Positions 1 to 15,000 of a DNA stretch of 64,000 bases are shown in pieces. Below the pieces are notes generated by a model, which saw only the letters and a list, made by a program, of their open reading frames with translations, was not told the origin of the DNA and searched no databases. The position numbers and the translations under genes are program-made. The stretch's first letter is position 1; each line of letters opens with the position of its first letter. The stretch is taken from positions 7,806,001 to 7,870,000 of the forward strand of contig JAJFZO010000230.1 in the NCBI GenBank assembly GCA_021397835.1. Direction: 5' to 3'. This DNA is from Moringa oleifera (taxonomy: Eukaryota; Streptophyta; Magnoliopsida; Brassicales; Moringaceae).

Positions 1-59
1 TTTTGTTTTCTATTTTATGTTTCCCTGCAGTAACTGAAAGCAAGAGAAGTTGAGGTGAG
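1..59 (+). other. 5' UTR of the HECT ligase with end of a leader intron
   Basis: Bases 1-30 are a pyrimidine-rich stretch ending in CTGCAG and read as the 3' end of an intron in the leader. Exon sequence follows from base 31. An in-frame TGA at 51-53 sits just before the ATG at 60, so the coding region cannot start further upstream in this exon. The promoter and transcription start lie outside the window to the left. Confidence 0.6.
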
Positions 60-3000
60 ATGACGACCATAAGATCAAGTGTGCCGTCGAGGCTGCGGCA
101 GCTTCTATCGGGCGAAGGCTCTATTGGTCCGTCCATCAAGCTGGACTCTGAGCCTGTGAGTCTTTGTTTTTGTTTTTCCTTATAATTGACAGTGATATGT
201 GATTTTTAGTTTTATTTTTTTTATTGATGCTTTGTGATAAGGGTTTTACTGCAGTTGAGCACTGTCTGGTGAGCCCATTACTGTTTTGTTGACCATTTTT
301 GTTTTTGTATGCTGATTTAATTAGAAAGTTTCCTTTTGATATTGCTTCTATATGTAATCTGTTGTGAGTTCATTCTTTCTTTTATGGTTTGGTATGGCTA
401 TCCTGGACTATGTAGCTGATGATGCTATTATTGAGTATCTAGTGATCAAGATGATTGTTGTTGTTTTCACTTTGGGTTTACTTGCTAGGGCCTCTGTAAG
501 CTTAATCTGATTGAAATTGTTTCATTGAATTTTTAGTATTGTTTGGCTGGTCATATCTGTTGCAATTTTTAGTCATTCATTTTCCAAATGTTAGGACTAA
601 TCTCCAGCTGTCCAAAATTTATAGTAATATGTTCGGCCCCTGTTTGCAATGTGACATTGTTACCAGTTATGATTAGATATGTTGTATATGTACTGTAAGT
701 AATGATTTTTGGTGTTTAACTGTTTTTCTGCATTTCGCATTTTTGTGTTCTAGACTTAGGTGCGTTTTTCATTTGGGAGATGATGTTGAAGTGATCGCTG
801 ATTACGCTTATGAGGAATACTGTATTTAATATGTGATAAATGTTCACTGGAGGGTCCTTATTTTGAAGTGATGCAGTGATGTGATAAGTGGTCTTCTGTC
901 TGAGAGAAAAATGGGAGGCAGCTTACCAAGGCTTTGTATATTGTGCAAGCTTATCTCGCATTGTCTTACCATAAAAAATATGGGTTGCATTGCTATCCCA
1001 TAAAAATGGTCCTTGCTTGTGCTTAGGTATGGAATCTGGTAGGTGTATGCTTTGTGGCGAGCTGCGTCAGCCTATCATTTTTACCATTAGGATAAGTGGC
1101 AGCCAGTCTCTTTGTATTCTTGATAGGATAAGTGTTGGTGTGGTGAGGAATCTTGACAACTGCAATTCAGCTAGTCCTGATGGGTTCAAGAATAAGTTAA
1201 ACTGAGTGTAGACCATGCTTAGGAGAAGTGATTACATATTTACTCAACAAAATGATGCATGTAGACCCAAAAAAAAAAGGTGCTGAAATCCCAAAAAATG
1301 AAAGGTGATGAAGTTGCTTGTAGTTAGCATAAATTATTTTCTTGAGCTTGAATTAGAGCTTATTAAATAAAGTTACCTAGTTTCTCTACGGAAAGCATTG
1401 AACGAAAGAGTTCACTATCAACCGTTGCAATTTATTTAGTAGAATGAATGAGCCGGTCTTACATTTTCTCACAATTAAGCCACTGGTGGTCCAACTCAGA
1501 AAAACAGTGTTGGATATTACCCAAGTCTTAGCAAGCTCATCTGGAGTCACATATCTTGAGTTCCCATGAGTTATCATAAAAGATTCATTTTTGATGTGGA
1601 GTAGTTTTTGTGCATCCTGCATTTTGGAAGTATATGTAATACCATATTCTAAGTGGCTGTTAATAATGCCTTCAAAGTTATTCTACGCCACCTCTAGATT
1701 TTCAAATAATAAAGTTTCAGAATATTCGTGTTCATTTTTTCCCATCTTTTAGGTGGGCTGAGCAGGATATGTAGAGTTGAAAATGAAAAATCTGCATGAT
1801 TGCCAGTCTGGAACATTTCCCTTGACTAGCACAGTAACAATAGAGATAGTCATAATTCAACGGGTAAATATATTGCCATCTTAACGGAGTTATGCTAAAT
1901 CGTGATATTGGACTTGGAGCTGCTCATAAGTATCTAGAAGAACCTTTCCACTGTTCAACACTATCCATACCTCTGAGCAGCTCCAAGTCCAAAATCACCA
2001 TGTGACAAGGAGGCGAAGAGAGCAATAACGATGATTCTGCTTGCATTGTTTTGGGTTTATTTAGAAGGATAGAAATGATGGGGCCTTAAATGTGCAAGCT
2101 CCCTCTTTTATAGTTAAAGATAAATGGTTACTCACATTTACTTATGGCTCTCGCGGCAATTTTTTTTCCCCTTTGTAAATGTGGAAGAATTTTCAGACTT
2201 TGTAGGGTTCCTATCATGTGATTTTGCTGTAATAGTTGCATCCCCTTGGTGCTTTTGTTAATAAAATTTGTTTCTCGTTGTAAAAACGCAATCCATACCA
2301 AAAATCAATCTCTCCTTTTTCACAATCATGCACTATTTATAATCATCGTCATTATAGCATAACTCTATGGCTCTTGGAGTAGACCATTACTTCCTTTTAA
2401 TAGTCAATAATCTGTGTATGATAGAAGGCAGAAGATATCTGATGCTCTCCATTTCCTTTTTGGTAATGCATGGCTCTTATGTTTCACAATTTGTTAATTT
2501 CAGGTTAATGTTACTCTCTAGTTCTCTCTGTAGCATCTTTATATGAACTATATATAATCTGAAAACCTCTATACGGTTGAATGTATGTTATTAAGTTTTG
2601 TAGTTTCTGTTGGCAGTTTCATTTGCCAAACTTTGTGCCTCAGCTTATTGTCTTCTGTCATATAGTTCGGGGGAAAATGATTAGAATCTGTTACCAAGTA
2701 TGGCTTTAGCTTATTTGGGAGAATATAACTGATGACTTAGTTGAATAGGATTCAAGACAACAGTTCTAGTTGTAGAGTGTAGAAGTGTGGAAAAGCTGTC
2801 GATTCACCACATTCATGGGTGAAAAATTGAGTTTTTGAACGAAGGAATTACAATGCTTATAAGAAGGTATAAGACATATGTGTCGGTTGCTGGTTTTTTT
2901 TTCCCTTTTTTTTTGGGTGGGGGGAATAACGGTTTATTGTTAGCACATCTTATGAACTACTGTTCAGTGGAATTGCTAGTTCCATAATTATTTTTTTGGG

Positions 3001-6000
3001 TCTTTTTGTCAGAAAAATAACATATATGTGATTAGTATGCCTCAAAATATTTAATTTAATTGAGTCATAGTGCTTTTTTTAGTTTTTCAATTGTTCTTTG
3101 GGCACTAAACTTGGCTCTAATAACTATTTGCAGCCTCCTAAAATTAAAGCATTCATTGACAAAGTGATCCAGAGTCCATTACAAGATATAGCAATACCTC
3201 TTTCTGGCTTTCGCTGGGAGTACAGTAAGGTAATACTCTGCTCTTTACCACATGCATTATGTGAATAAAAAAAATGTTCTTGTTCTTATATTTACCCTCT
3301 TATTTGACTTCAGGGGAATTTTCATCATTGGAGGCCACTGTTCCTTCATTTTGATACGTACTTCAAGACATACTTGTCATCCAGGAATGATCTTCTCTTG
3401 TCAGATAGAATTTTAGAAGATGATAGTCCATTTCCTAAGCACGCGGTTCTTCAAATATTGCGAGTGATGCAGACAATTTTGGAGAACTGCCATAACAAAA
3501 GTGCGTTTGATGGGTTAGAGGTATGTTTCTAGAGTAAAAAATGGTGTTTCCTTGATGAAGTTGTCTTTTGCTTAGGTCATAGTCCAATGCTGAGCTTTTT
3601 TCTTTCCTTCATGGAATTTTATTTGTGGGTAATTGTGTTATAAGCCATTCTGTGCATCCATGACTACATTGTGTCTAAATTTTTGTATTTTTGGCTCCTT
3701 TCAGCACTTCAAGCTCCTCCTTGCATCTACAGATCCTGAGATTTTAATAGCAGCATTAGAAACTCTTTCTGCACTTGTGAAAATAAGTCCGTCTAAGCTT
3801 CATGGGAGTGGAAAGTTGATTGGATGTGGCTCCGTAAATAGCTATCTCCTCTCTCTTGCTCAAGGATGGGGAAGTAAGGAGGAGGGCTTGGGTTTGTATT
3901 CATGTGTTGTGGCAAATGAGAGGACACAGGGGGAGGGGCTAAGCTTGTTTCCATCTGATTTAGAAAATGATTGCAACAAATCTCAGTATAGGATTGGTTC
4001 TACCCTCTATTTGGAATTGCATGGACACAATGCCCAAATCACGGAGGAGAAATGTGGTAATTTAAGCTCCTCTGGTCTGAGAGTAATACACATGCCAGAC
4101 CTACATTTGCGGAAGGAGGATGATCTCTTAATTATGAAGCAATGCATTGAGCAGTACAATGTACCTTTCGAGCACCGTTTCTCACTGCTGACAAGAATAA
4201 GATATGCTCACGCTTTCCGATCCCCCAGAACATGCAGACTGTACAGCAGGATTTGCCTCCTTGCATTCATTGTCCTGGTTCAGTCAAGTGATGCTCATGA
4301 TGAACTGACATCTTTTTTTGCTAACGAGCCAGAGTATACAAACGAATTAATCAGGATTGTGCGATCAGAAGAAGCCATTCCTGGAACCATTAGAACTCTT
4401 GCCATGCTTGCCTTAGGAGCACAGTTAGCTTCATATTCAGCATCTCATGATCGGGCTCGAATTTTGAGTGGATCAAGTATCAGTTTTGCTGTAGGCAACC
4501 GAATGATTCTCCTGAATGTGCTCCAGAGGGCTGTTTTGTCATTGAAGAACTCAAATGATCCATCATCTGTTGCCTTTGTTGAGGCGCTGCTTCTGTTCTA
4601 TTTGCTCCACATTGTGTCATCCTCATCTTCAGGGAGTACTATTCGGGGTTCAGGAATGGTTCCTACCTTTCTGCCTCTTTTGGAGGATTCTGATCCAAGT
4701 CATATGCATCTTGTCTATTTGGCCGTGAAAGCTTTACAAAAGCTGATGGATTACAGTAGTTCAGCTGTGTCATTGCTTAGGGAGCTGGGGGGAGTGGAGC
4801 TTTTGGCACAGAGGCTGCAGATAGAAGTACACCGAATTATTGATTCGTCTGGGGGAAATGACAATGCTATGATTGTTGGTGAATGCTCAAGGTACAGTGA
4901 TGATCAGTTGTTCTCCCAGAAGAGGCTCATTAAGGTTCTTTTGAAGGCACTTGGGTCTGCTACATATGCCCCTGCAAATTCTAGCAGACCCCAAAGTTCC
5001 CATGACAGTTCTTTACCTGCTACTTTGTCTCTAATTTACAGGAAGGCAGATAAATTTGGAGGTGATATTTATTATTCAGCTGTGACAGTCATGAGTGAAA
5101 TTATCCACAAAGACCCAACTTGTCTCCCCTCACTTCTTGAAATGGGTCTGCCAGATGCATTTTTATCTTCAGTGGTAGCTGGAGTTCTTCCTTCTTCAAA
5201 GGCTCTTACTTGTGTTCCAAATGGTCTTGGTGCAATTTGTCTTAATCCCAAAGGATTGGAGGCAGTGAAAGAGACTTCAGCATTACGGTTCCTTGTTGAT
5301 GTACTGACCAGCAAGAAGTATGTTGTAGCAATGAATGAAGCTATTGTTCCTTTGGCGAATGCAGTGGAAGAACTTTTGCGTCATGTATCTTCGTTGAGAG
5401 CTACTGGTGTTGATATAATCATTGAAATTGTTGAGAAAATTGCTTCTCTTGGGGACAATTCAGGGTCAGCAGGAAAAGTTAATGGGAGTACTGCAATGGA
5501 AATGGATTCTGAGGAGAAAGAAAATGAAGGTCCTTGCTGTCTTGTTGGTGCAGTTGATCCAGTAACAGAGGGAATCAGTGATGAACAGTTCATACAACTA
5601 TGCATTCTTCATTTGATGGTTCTGCTTCACAGAACAATGGAGAATTCAGAAACTTGTAGGTTATTTGTGGAGAAGTCAGGGATTGAAGCATTACTGAAGC
5701 TTCTATTACGGCCTAGTATTGCACAGTCATCTGAGGGGATGTCTATTGCCTTACATAGCACTATTGTTTTCAAGGGTTTTACCCAGCATCACTCTGCTTC
5801 TCTGGCCCGTGCCTTTTGTTCCTCTCTTCGAGATCAATTGAAGAAAGCTTTGAGTGGATTTGGTGTGACTTCAGGGTCGTTTTTGCTGGATCCCAGGGTC
5901 ACACCAGATGGTGGAATCTTCTCATCACTTTTTCTTGTTGAGTTCCTTCTGTTCCTTGCTGCTTCAAAAGACAATCGATGGGTAACTGCATTGCTCTCAG

Positions 6001-9000
6001 AGTTTGGAAATGATAGTAAAGATGTTCTGGAGGACATTGGACATGTTCATCGTGAAATTTTATGGCAGATAGCTCTCCTTGAAGATGCCAAAGTTGAATT
6101 GGATGATTGTAGGGCTGGTTCAGCTACTGACTCACAGCAGTCTGAATTAAATACAAATGAAACTGAAGAGCAAAGATTCAATTCTTTTCGACAGTTCCTT
6201 GATCCATTATTGAGAAGAAGGACATCAGGATGGAGTATTGAATCCCAGTTTTTTGACCTTATCAACCTGTACAGGGATCTTGGACGTGCTGCTACTGGTT
6301 TTCAACCGAGACCTGCTACAGATGGTTCGTCAAACCTGCGATTTGGTACCAGTCATTCTGGTTCATCAGATGCTGCTGGATCTGGTGGTAAGAAGGAAAA
6401 TGACAAACAGAAATCATATCATGCCTCTTGCTGTGATATGGTGAGGTCTCTTTCTTTCCATATTACTCATTTGTTTCAAGAGTTGGGGAAGGCAATGTTG
6501 CTTCCTTCTCGTAGACGGGATGATACTGTAAATGTCTCACCTTCTTCAATGTCAGTGGCTTCTGCCTTTGCCTCCATTGCACTGGATCACATGAATTTTG
6601 GAGGCCATGTTAACCTCCCTGAAGCTTCCATATCAACAAAATGTCGTTACTTTGGTAAGGTTATTGATTTTGTTGATGCCATTCTACTAGACAGGCCTGA
6701 TTCATGTAATCCTATTCTGCTAAATTACTTATATGGTCGTGGAGTGGTTCAGTCGGTCTTGACAACTTTTGAAGCCACTAGTCAACTGTTGTTTGCAGTT
6801 AATAGGGCCCCCTCATCTCCCATGGAGACTGATGATGGGAATATAAAACAGGATGAAAAGGAAGATGCTGATCACGCTTGGATATATGGTCCCTTGGCTA
6901 GTTATGGTAAACTTATGGATCATTTGGTGACATCTTCTCTCATTTTGTCTCCATTTACAAAACACTTGCTTGTACAACCCTTGACCAATGGAGATATTCC
7001 TTTCCCACGAGATGCTGAGACTTTTGTGAAGGTGCTTCAGTCTATGGTGCTGAAGGCTGTGCTTCCTGTCTGGACTCACCCACAGTTTACAGATTGCAGT
7101 TTTGATTTCATTACTACAGTGATTTCCATAATTAGGCATGTATACTCTGGTGTAGAAGTGAAGAATGTAAATAGCAGCAGCAGTTCTCGTCTTACAGGCC
7201 CGCCTCCAAATGAATCAGCTATTTCTACAATTGTTGAGATGGGCTTCCCCAGGTCAAGGGCTGAAGAAGCTTTGAGACAAGTTGGATCAAACAGTGTGGA
7301 GTTGGCAATGGAGTGGTTGTTCTCCCACCCAGAAGAAACTCAAGAGGATGATGAACTTGCTCGTGCCCTTGCCATGTCTCTTGGCAACTCTGAATCTGAT
7401 GCAAAAGAAGATGTTGCAAGTGAAAGGAGTCAGCAACTTGAAAAAGAAATGGTTCAACTTCCTCCTGTTGAGGAATTGTTATCAACATGTACAAAGCTCT
7501 TGCAGATGAAGGAACCCCTAGCATTCCCAGTTCGGGACCTGCTTGTGTTAATATGCTCCCAAAATGATGGCCATAATAGGTCCAGTGTCGTATCTTTCCT
7601 TCTTGACCAAGTGAAGGATTGTAGTCCTGTTTCTGATGGCAGAAATTGTACACTGCTATCTTCTCTTTTCCATGTTCTTGCTTTAATTCTTCATGAAGAT
7701 GCAGGGGCGCGAGAAGTTGCCTCAAAGGCTGGTATGGTAAAACTCATGTGCGGCGTACTTTCACAATGGGATTCGGGTACAGTTGAAAGGGAGAAACACC
7801 AAATTCCAAAGTGGGTAACAACAGCTTTTCTTGCTCTTGATAGGCTTTTGCAGGTGGACCAGAAACTAAATTCTGAAATTGTAGAGCAGCTGAAAAGGGA
7901 TGATAACAGCGAGCAAACTTCTATTAGTATTGATGAGGATAAGCAAAATAAGTTGCAATCAGCATTTGGATCTCCTAAGCATATAGAAATAAATGAGCAG
8001 ATGAGACTTATTGAAATTGCTTGTAACTGTATTAGGAACCACCTTCCCTCTGAAATGATGCATGCTGTCCTGCAGCTATGTTCTACTCTCACCAGGACTC
8101 ATTCTGTTGCTGTTTGTTTTCTTGATGCTGGAGGTGTAAGTTCTCTGCTGTCACTGCCGACAAGTAGCCTCTTCCCTGGTTTTGACAATATTGCTGCTAG
8201 TATTATTCGTCATGTCCTTGAAGATCCTCAAACTCTCCAGCAAGCAATGGAATCTGAAATAAGGCACAGCCTTGTGGCTGTTGCCAATAGGCATTCAAAT
8301 GCAAGGGTCTCACCGCGCAATTTCCTTTTAAATTTAAGTTCTGTCATCTCTCGTGATCCAGTGGTTTTTATGCAGGCTGCCCGGTCTGTGTGCCAGGTTG
8401 AGATGGTTGGGGAAAGACCTTATATTGTTTTGCTGAAGGACCGTGAAAAGGATAAAAGCAAAGATAAAGAGAAAGAGAAGGAAAAAGTGTCGGAGAAGGA
8501 CAAAATTCAGACCAGTAATGATGGGAAGGTCACATTGGGTAACGTGAACCCTGTCAGTCCTGGAAGTGGACACGGCCGATTTCAGGATTCAAATACAAAG
8601 GCTGTCAAGGTTCATCGGAAATCTCCTCAGAGCTTCATAAATGTGATTGAGCTTCTCTTGGACTCAGTCAGTACTTTCATACCTCCCTCGAAAGAGGATG
8701 CAGTGGCAGATGTACTCCTTGATACACAATCAACTGCCATGGACATTGATGTTTCCGCCATTAGGGGGAAAGGAAAAGCCGTTGCCAGTGTGGCTGAAGA
8801 GGAGGAAGCTAGTACTCAGGATGCTTCCTCGTCGCTTGCTAAGATTGTTTTTATTTTAAAACTTTTAACAGAGATTTTGTTGATGTATGCTTCATCAGTC
8901 CATATTCTGCTTCGTAGAGATGCTGAAATTAGCAGCTGCAGGGGCCCTCATCAAAAGGGATCCATTAGTGGAATATTTCACCATATTCTTCACAGGTTTA

Positions 9001-12000
9001 TTCCATATTCTCGGAACTCAAAAAAGGAAAGGAAAGCAGATGGTGACTGGAGGCAGAAATTAGCAACCAGGGCTAACCAATTTTTAGTGGCATCTTGCGT
9101 TCGATCTGCAGAAGCTAGGAGGAGGATTTTCACCGAGATCAGTTGTATTTTTAATGATTTTGTTGATTCATGCAATGGGTGTAAGCCGCCAGGTCATGAT
9201 ATGCAAACTTTCATTGATCTGCTGAATGATGTGCTAGCTGCCCGTACACCTACTGGCTCATTTATCTCTTCTGAAGCTTCCGCAACTTTTGTAGATGTTG
9301 GTTTGATCAGGTCGCTAACTCGGACTCTTGAAGTGCTGGATTTAGATCATTCTGAGTCACCAAAAGCAGTTACCGGGCTTATCAAAGCATTGGAATTGGT
9401 AACTAAGGAACATGTGCATTCTGTTGATTCTAATCTAGCGAAGGGTGAGAATGCAAACAAAGCTCCTGCTCATGATCAGTCTGAAAGAATAGATAATGTT
9501 GCTGACCTGTCTCAGTCTATGGAAACAGCCTCTCAGTCGAATCATGATTCGGTAGCAGCTGATCATGTTGAGACTCTCACTGCTGTCCATAATTATGGTG
9601 GATCTGAGGCTGTGACAGATGACATGGAACATGACCAAGATCTTGATGTAGGGTTTGCTCCTGCTGCTGGGGATGATTATATGCAAGCAACTCCTGAGGA
9701 TGCCAGAGGTCTTGAGAATAGCATTGATACTGTGGGGATACGATTTGAAATTCAGCCTCATGTGCAAGAAAATCTTGATGAAGATGAAGATGAAGAGATG
9801 TCTGGGGATGAGGGGGATGATGTAGATGAAGAGGAAGACGAGGATGATGAGGAACATAATGATCTGGAAGAAGATGAAGTACATCACCTACCTCATCATG
9901 ACACAGATCAAGATGATCATGAAATTGATGATGATGAATTTGATGAAGAAATATTGGAGGAAGACGAGGAAGAAGATGAGGATGATGAGGATGGGGTTAT
10001 CCTCAGGTTCGAGGAGGGCATCAATGGAATAAATGTTTTTGACCACATTGAGGTTTTTGGCAGAGACCATAGCTTCCCAAATGAAACCCTCCATGTGATG
10101 CCAGTTGAAGTTTTTGGTTCTAGACGTCAAGGACGAACTACATCCATTTACAGTCTTTTGGGTAGAACGGGTGACAGTGCCTCCCCCACACAACATCCTC
10201 TCTTGTCTGGGCCTTCATCCTTACTGCACTCAAACCCCCAGAGACAATCAGGTAAGCTCTTTTGCTGAAATTCGTTTTATATTGTTTTTCACTTTTTTCT
10301 GTGTTGATGTTTTTCATTTAGTTATGTGACTTCTTTAGTTGGATGTCTCTTCTATATGAATCTGAACTTTTTGTTCTAGAGTACTATCATGTATCTGTGA
10401 TGAACATTTATTCTTTCTGCAGAGAATGCTCGTGATGTGGCTTTTCCAGATAGGAACTTGGAGAGTACTTCATCACGGTTGGATGCTATTTTTCGGTCTT
10501 TAAGGAATGGGCGTCATGGACACCGATTGAACTTGTGGGTGGATGATAACCAGCAAACCGGTGGATCAAATGCAGCAATAGTACCCCAAGGCCTTGAAGA
10601 GTTGCTTGTTTCCCAGTTGAGGTGCCCTGCCACAGAGAAGCCTTCTGATCACAATGCATCTCCGGTGAAGCCTCAAACTCAAGTTGAGAGTAGTCGGTTG
10701 CAGGAATCAGGAGCAGGTGCAGGGGCTGAAATTCCTGTTGAAAACAATGTAAGCAACGCTAATGTTAATGCGCTTCCTTCATCCTCAGTTGCTATTGATT
10801 CCTCTGCCAATGCTGAAATGAGGCCTGCTGTGAGTGATTCCCTACAAGTAACAGATGCATCAAGTGCACACTCACAATCTGTTGAAATGCAGTTTGAACA
10901 GAGTGATGCAGTTGCACGGGACGTTGAAGCAGTGAGCCAAGAAAGTGGTGGAAGTGGGGCAACCTTAGGAGAAAGTCTCCGGAGCCTTGATGTTGAAATT
11001 GGAAGTGCTGATGGCCATGATGATGGTGGTGAGAGGCTTGGTTCTACAGAGAGAATACCTCTGGGTGATCCACAGGCAACTCGTGCGAGAAGAACGAATG
11101 TCTCGTTTGGGAATTCTGCCCCTGCAATTGGGAGAGATGCATATCTTCACAGTGTAACTGAGGTTTCAGAGAACTCTAGTCGTGAGGCTGATCAGGATGG
11201 TCCTGCAGGGGAGCAGCAAGTAAACAGTGATGCTGGTTCTGGATCTATTGATCCTGCTTTCTTGGATGCTCTTCCAGAGGAGCTACGTGCTGAAGTTCTG
11301 TCCGCTCAACAGGGTCAAGTTGCACAGCCTTCAAACACTGAGCAGCAAAATGCAGGAGAGATTGATCCGGAGTTCCTTGCAGCCCTTCCTCCTGACATCC
11401 GAGCAGAAGTTCTAGCACAGCAGCAGGCACAAAGGCTACACCAATCTCAGGAACTTGAAGGTCAACCAGTTGAAATGGACACAGTGTCAATAATTGCAAC
11501 ATTTCCTTCAGATTTGCGAGAAGAGGTACATTTCCCATTCTGCTATGGCTCTATGGATTGAGATGTATCTAAATCCTTTTGTAATTAATCTTTTTATATT
11601 CGTTCTCAGGTTCTCTTAACGTCATCTGATGCTATACTTGCCAATCTTACCCCTGCCCTTGTTGCGGAGGCTAACTTGTTGCGTGAAAGATTTGCTCATC
11701 GGTATCATAACCGCACCCTTTTTGGTATGTACCCTAGAAATCGTAGAGGTGAGTCTTCTAGGCGGGGTGAAGGCATTGGATCTAGCCTGGACAGAGCTGG
11801 GGCAAGCATTACCTCACGCAGAACTATTTCTACTAAGCTAGTTGAAACTGATGGAGCTCCTTTGGTCAGCACTGAAGCTCTGCAAGCAATGATTCGGTTA
11901 CTTCGCATAGTTCAGGTACTCAGTTGTGATATAGCTCTTTGCTTTGCGCATTCTCAGTTGTAACCTATGCACTTATGTTTTCCGATTTTTGCAGCCGCTA

Positions 12001-15000
12001 TATAAGGGCTCACTGCAGAGGCTTCTCTTGAATTTATGCGCTCATAGTGAAACCAGGGTTGCTCTAGTTAAGATTCTGATGGATATGTTGATGCTTGATA
12101 CAAGGAAGCCTGTCAGTTATTCAAACGCAAGTGAACCACTGTATCGACTTTATGCTTGCCAGAGTAATGTGACATATTCTCGTCCTCAGCACTTCGATGG
12201 TAAAATCTCTATCTTGATGTGTCTTCTGCATGCGCCAGTGTCAGTTGCTGACCTTGATCTTTTCTGTTCCTTTAGAAGCAAATGTGTCTGGTGTGAGAAT
12301 ACCTGATACTTGTCAGGATGTCGATGCACATTGAAAATGGATAATATCGCAATTTACAGCTCATATAAAGTCTTGGTTACTTCACCGAAGTTGATTTTTT
12401 TGGAGCATGTTTATACTTAACTGAGTTCTAATTGGATGTAAAGTGTATAATGAGTACTTAAACCGAAAGGAGAAACAAAAGAGTAGAACCAAAAAGAAAA
12501 AAAAAAGAAAACGGAAAAAGAAAAAGAAAAACCATGGTTGGTTAAGTTTATGTTGGTGGGTTTTGCTGAGCTTATATTTGTTTAAACTGTGTCTGTAGCT
12601 TTGACTTGTAGTGATTTGTGTTTTAGGAGTTCCTCCATTGGTGTCTCGGCGTGTTCTGGAAACTCTAACTTACTTGGCCCGAAACCATCTGTATGTAGCA
12701 AAGATTTTACTTCAGTACAGGCTGTCACTCTCTTCACTACTAGAGCCAGGTCATTCTGATCAGGCACATGGAAAAGCTGTGATGACTAGTGAGGTGGACA
12801 AAGCAGATAGACAGCAGCATCAGGATGGATATATATCCATTGCATTGCTCTTGAGCCTCTTGAATCAACCATTATACTTGAGGAGTATAGCACATCTTGA
12901 ACAGGTGATGCTTTGCTTATTTTTGCATTTTGGAATTGTACATTCAGTGAGCACAATAATGTTCATGGGATTGGGCCTGTTTTAAACTAATCTCTGGTTG
13001 TTGTTTCAGCTGCTTAACTTGTTGGATGTCATCATTGATAATGTTGAGAGCAAGAATGGGTCATCTGCCAAATCTGAGGCATCTACTGAACAACCATCTG
13101 GACCTCAACTTTCCATGCCAGATGCTGAAGTACATACTGGGAATCGTGATGTTTCTTCTGTTGTAGCTAGTTCATCATCTAAGATGGTTGATTCTTCCAA
13201 ACTGTCGACTTCAGGTGCTGATAGTGAATGTGATGCCCAAAGCGTCCTGCTTAACCTCCCTCAACCAGAACTTCAACTTCTATGCTCATTGCTTGCACGG
13301 GAGGGGTAAGGCAAAAGTTTTATATTGCAACATTTTTTTCATTAATGTCTTCCAGATTACATCTTTTATGCTTCCAATCAGGAAGAGCTTTCCGCTTTCT
13401 GGTTGCTTCAAAGTAGTCATGTCTTAGCACTCTTTGATTTTACATGCCTATTAGCATATGCTCTACTGCTTATTGAAGGTAACACTTGCTTGGAAGACTC
13501 TTCAGTGTTTTCTAATTAGAACGTCTCTCAACTGAAAATGGCTGATGATGAATTTTTAATGTAACAAGACTACTAATGAATTATACCGAATCCATGAACG
13601 TAGTCTATCATAACTTTTATCAGGCTACATATTTGTCAGCAGAAAAACACTTAGCTTTTTTCATTGCCAAGATATTTTCATTGAGTTTTTTCTTGTGATT
13701 TTATAATTGTGTATATGTTTCATCTAACAGTATGACATATCTAGTTTGTCAGATAATGCATACTCACTTGTGGCGGAGGTATTGAAAAAGTTGGTGGCAA
13801 TTACTCCAAGCCATTGTCATCTGTTTATTACTGAGTTGGCAAATGCCGTACAGAATTTGACAAGATCAGCTATGCATGAGCTGCACATGTTTGGTGAAGC
13901 AGTGAAGGCACTTTTGAGTACAACATCTTCTGATGGAGCTGCAATCTTACGGGTTTTGCAGGCATTAAGTTCTCTTATTGGCTCATTGATTGACAAAGAG
14001 AAGGACCCGCAGGGTCTTCCTGAAAAGGATTATTCTGCTGCTCTGTCTCAGGTCTGGGACATTGATGTAACTTTGGAGCCTTTATGGCTGGAACTAAGTG
14101 CTTGTATAAGCAAAATAGAGAGCTATTCAGATTCTGCACCCGATTTGTTAATATCCAGAACTTCAACATCTAAACTATCTGGTGTAACACCACCGCTTCC
14201 TGCAGGTGCTCAGAACATCTTGCCGTATATAGAATCCTTTTTTGTGATGTGTGAGAAGTTGCATCCTGCACAACCGGGATCTCTTCATGACTTTGGTGTT
14301 GGTGCAGTCTCTGAGGTTGAAGATGCCAGTACATCTGCTGGGCAGCAAAGAACTTCAGGACCTGTTTCAAAGGTTGATGAAAAGCATGCTGCTTTTGTAA
14401 GATTCTCAGAGAAGCATAGAAAGCTGCTTAATGCTTTTATCCGTCAGAATCCTGGCTTACTTGAGAAGTCTTTCTCACTAATGCTGAAGGTTCCCCGCTT
14501 TGTTGATTTTGATAATAAACGTGCTCACTTCAGATCAAAAATAAAGCACCAACATGACCACCACCATAGTCCTTTGAGGATTTCAGTTAGAAGAGCTTAC
14601 ATTCTTGAAGATTCATATAACCAACTGCGCATGCGGTCAACTCAAGAATTAAAGGGGAGGTTGACTGTTCACTTCCAAGGAGAGGAAGGCATTGATGCTG
14701 GTGGACTTACAAGGGAATGGTATCAGCTATTGTCCAGAGTTATCTTTGATAAAGGAGCACTACTTTTCACAACTGTGGGGAATGAGTCAACATTCCAGCC
14801 AAATCCCAACTCTGTTTACCAGACAGAACACCTTTCATATTTCAAGTTTGTTGGTCGTGTTGTAAGTACCACATTTAATTGCTCTTTTTGGTTTGATTTT
14901 TTGGTCATATTCTTTAATGTTTTTAATATCATTTTCAGGTTGGAAAAGCACTTTTTGATGGGCAACTCTTGGATGTCCACTTTACTCGATCTTTCTACAA

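Noticed and set aside
990..1205. Open frame of 71 codons in the first intron of the HECT ligase
   Set aside because: It lies fully within an intron flanked by good splice sites, has no recognisable domain, and nothing suggests an independent promoter.
9772..10010. Long Asp/Glu-rich stretch in the HECT ligase, considered as a possible misassembled repeat
   Set aside because: The acidic region is a normal feature of UPL1/UPL2 proteins, and the frame is open through it into conserved ubiquitin-binding repeats.
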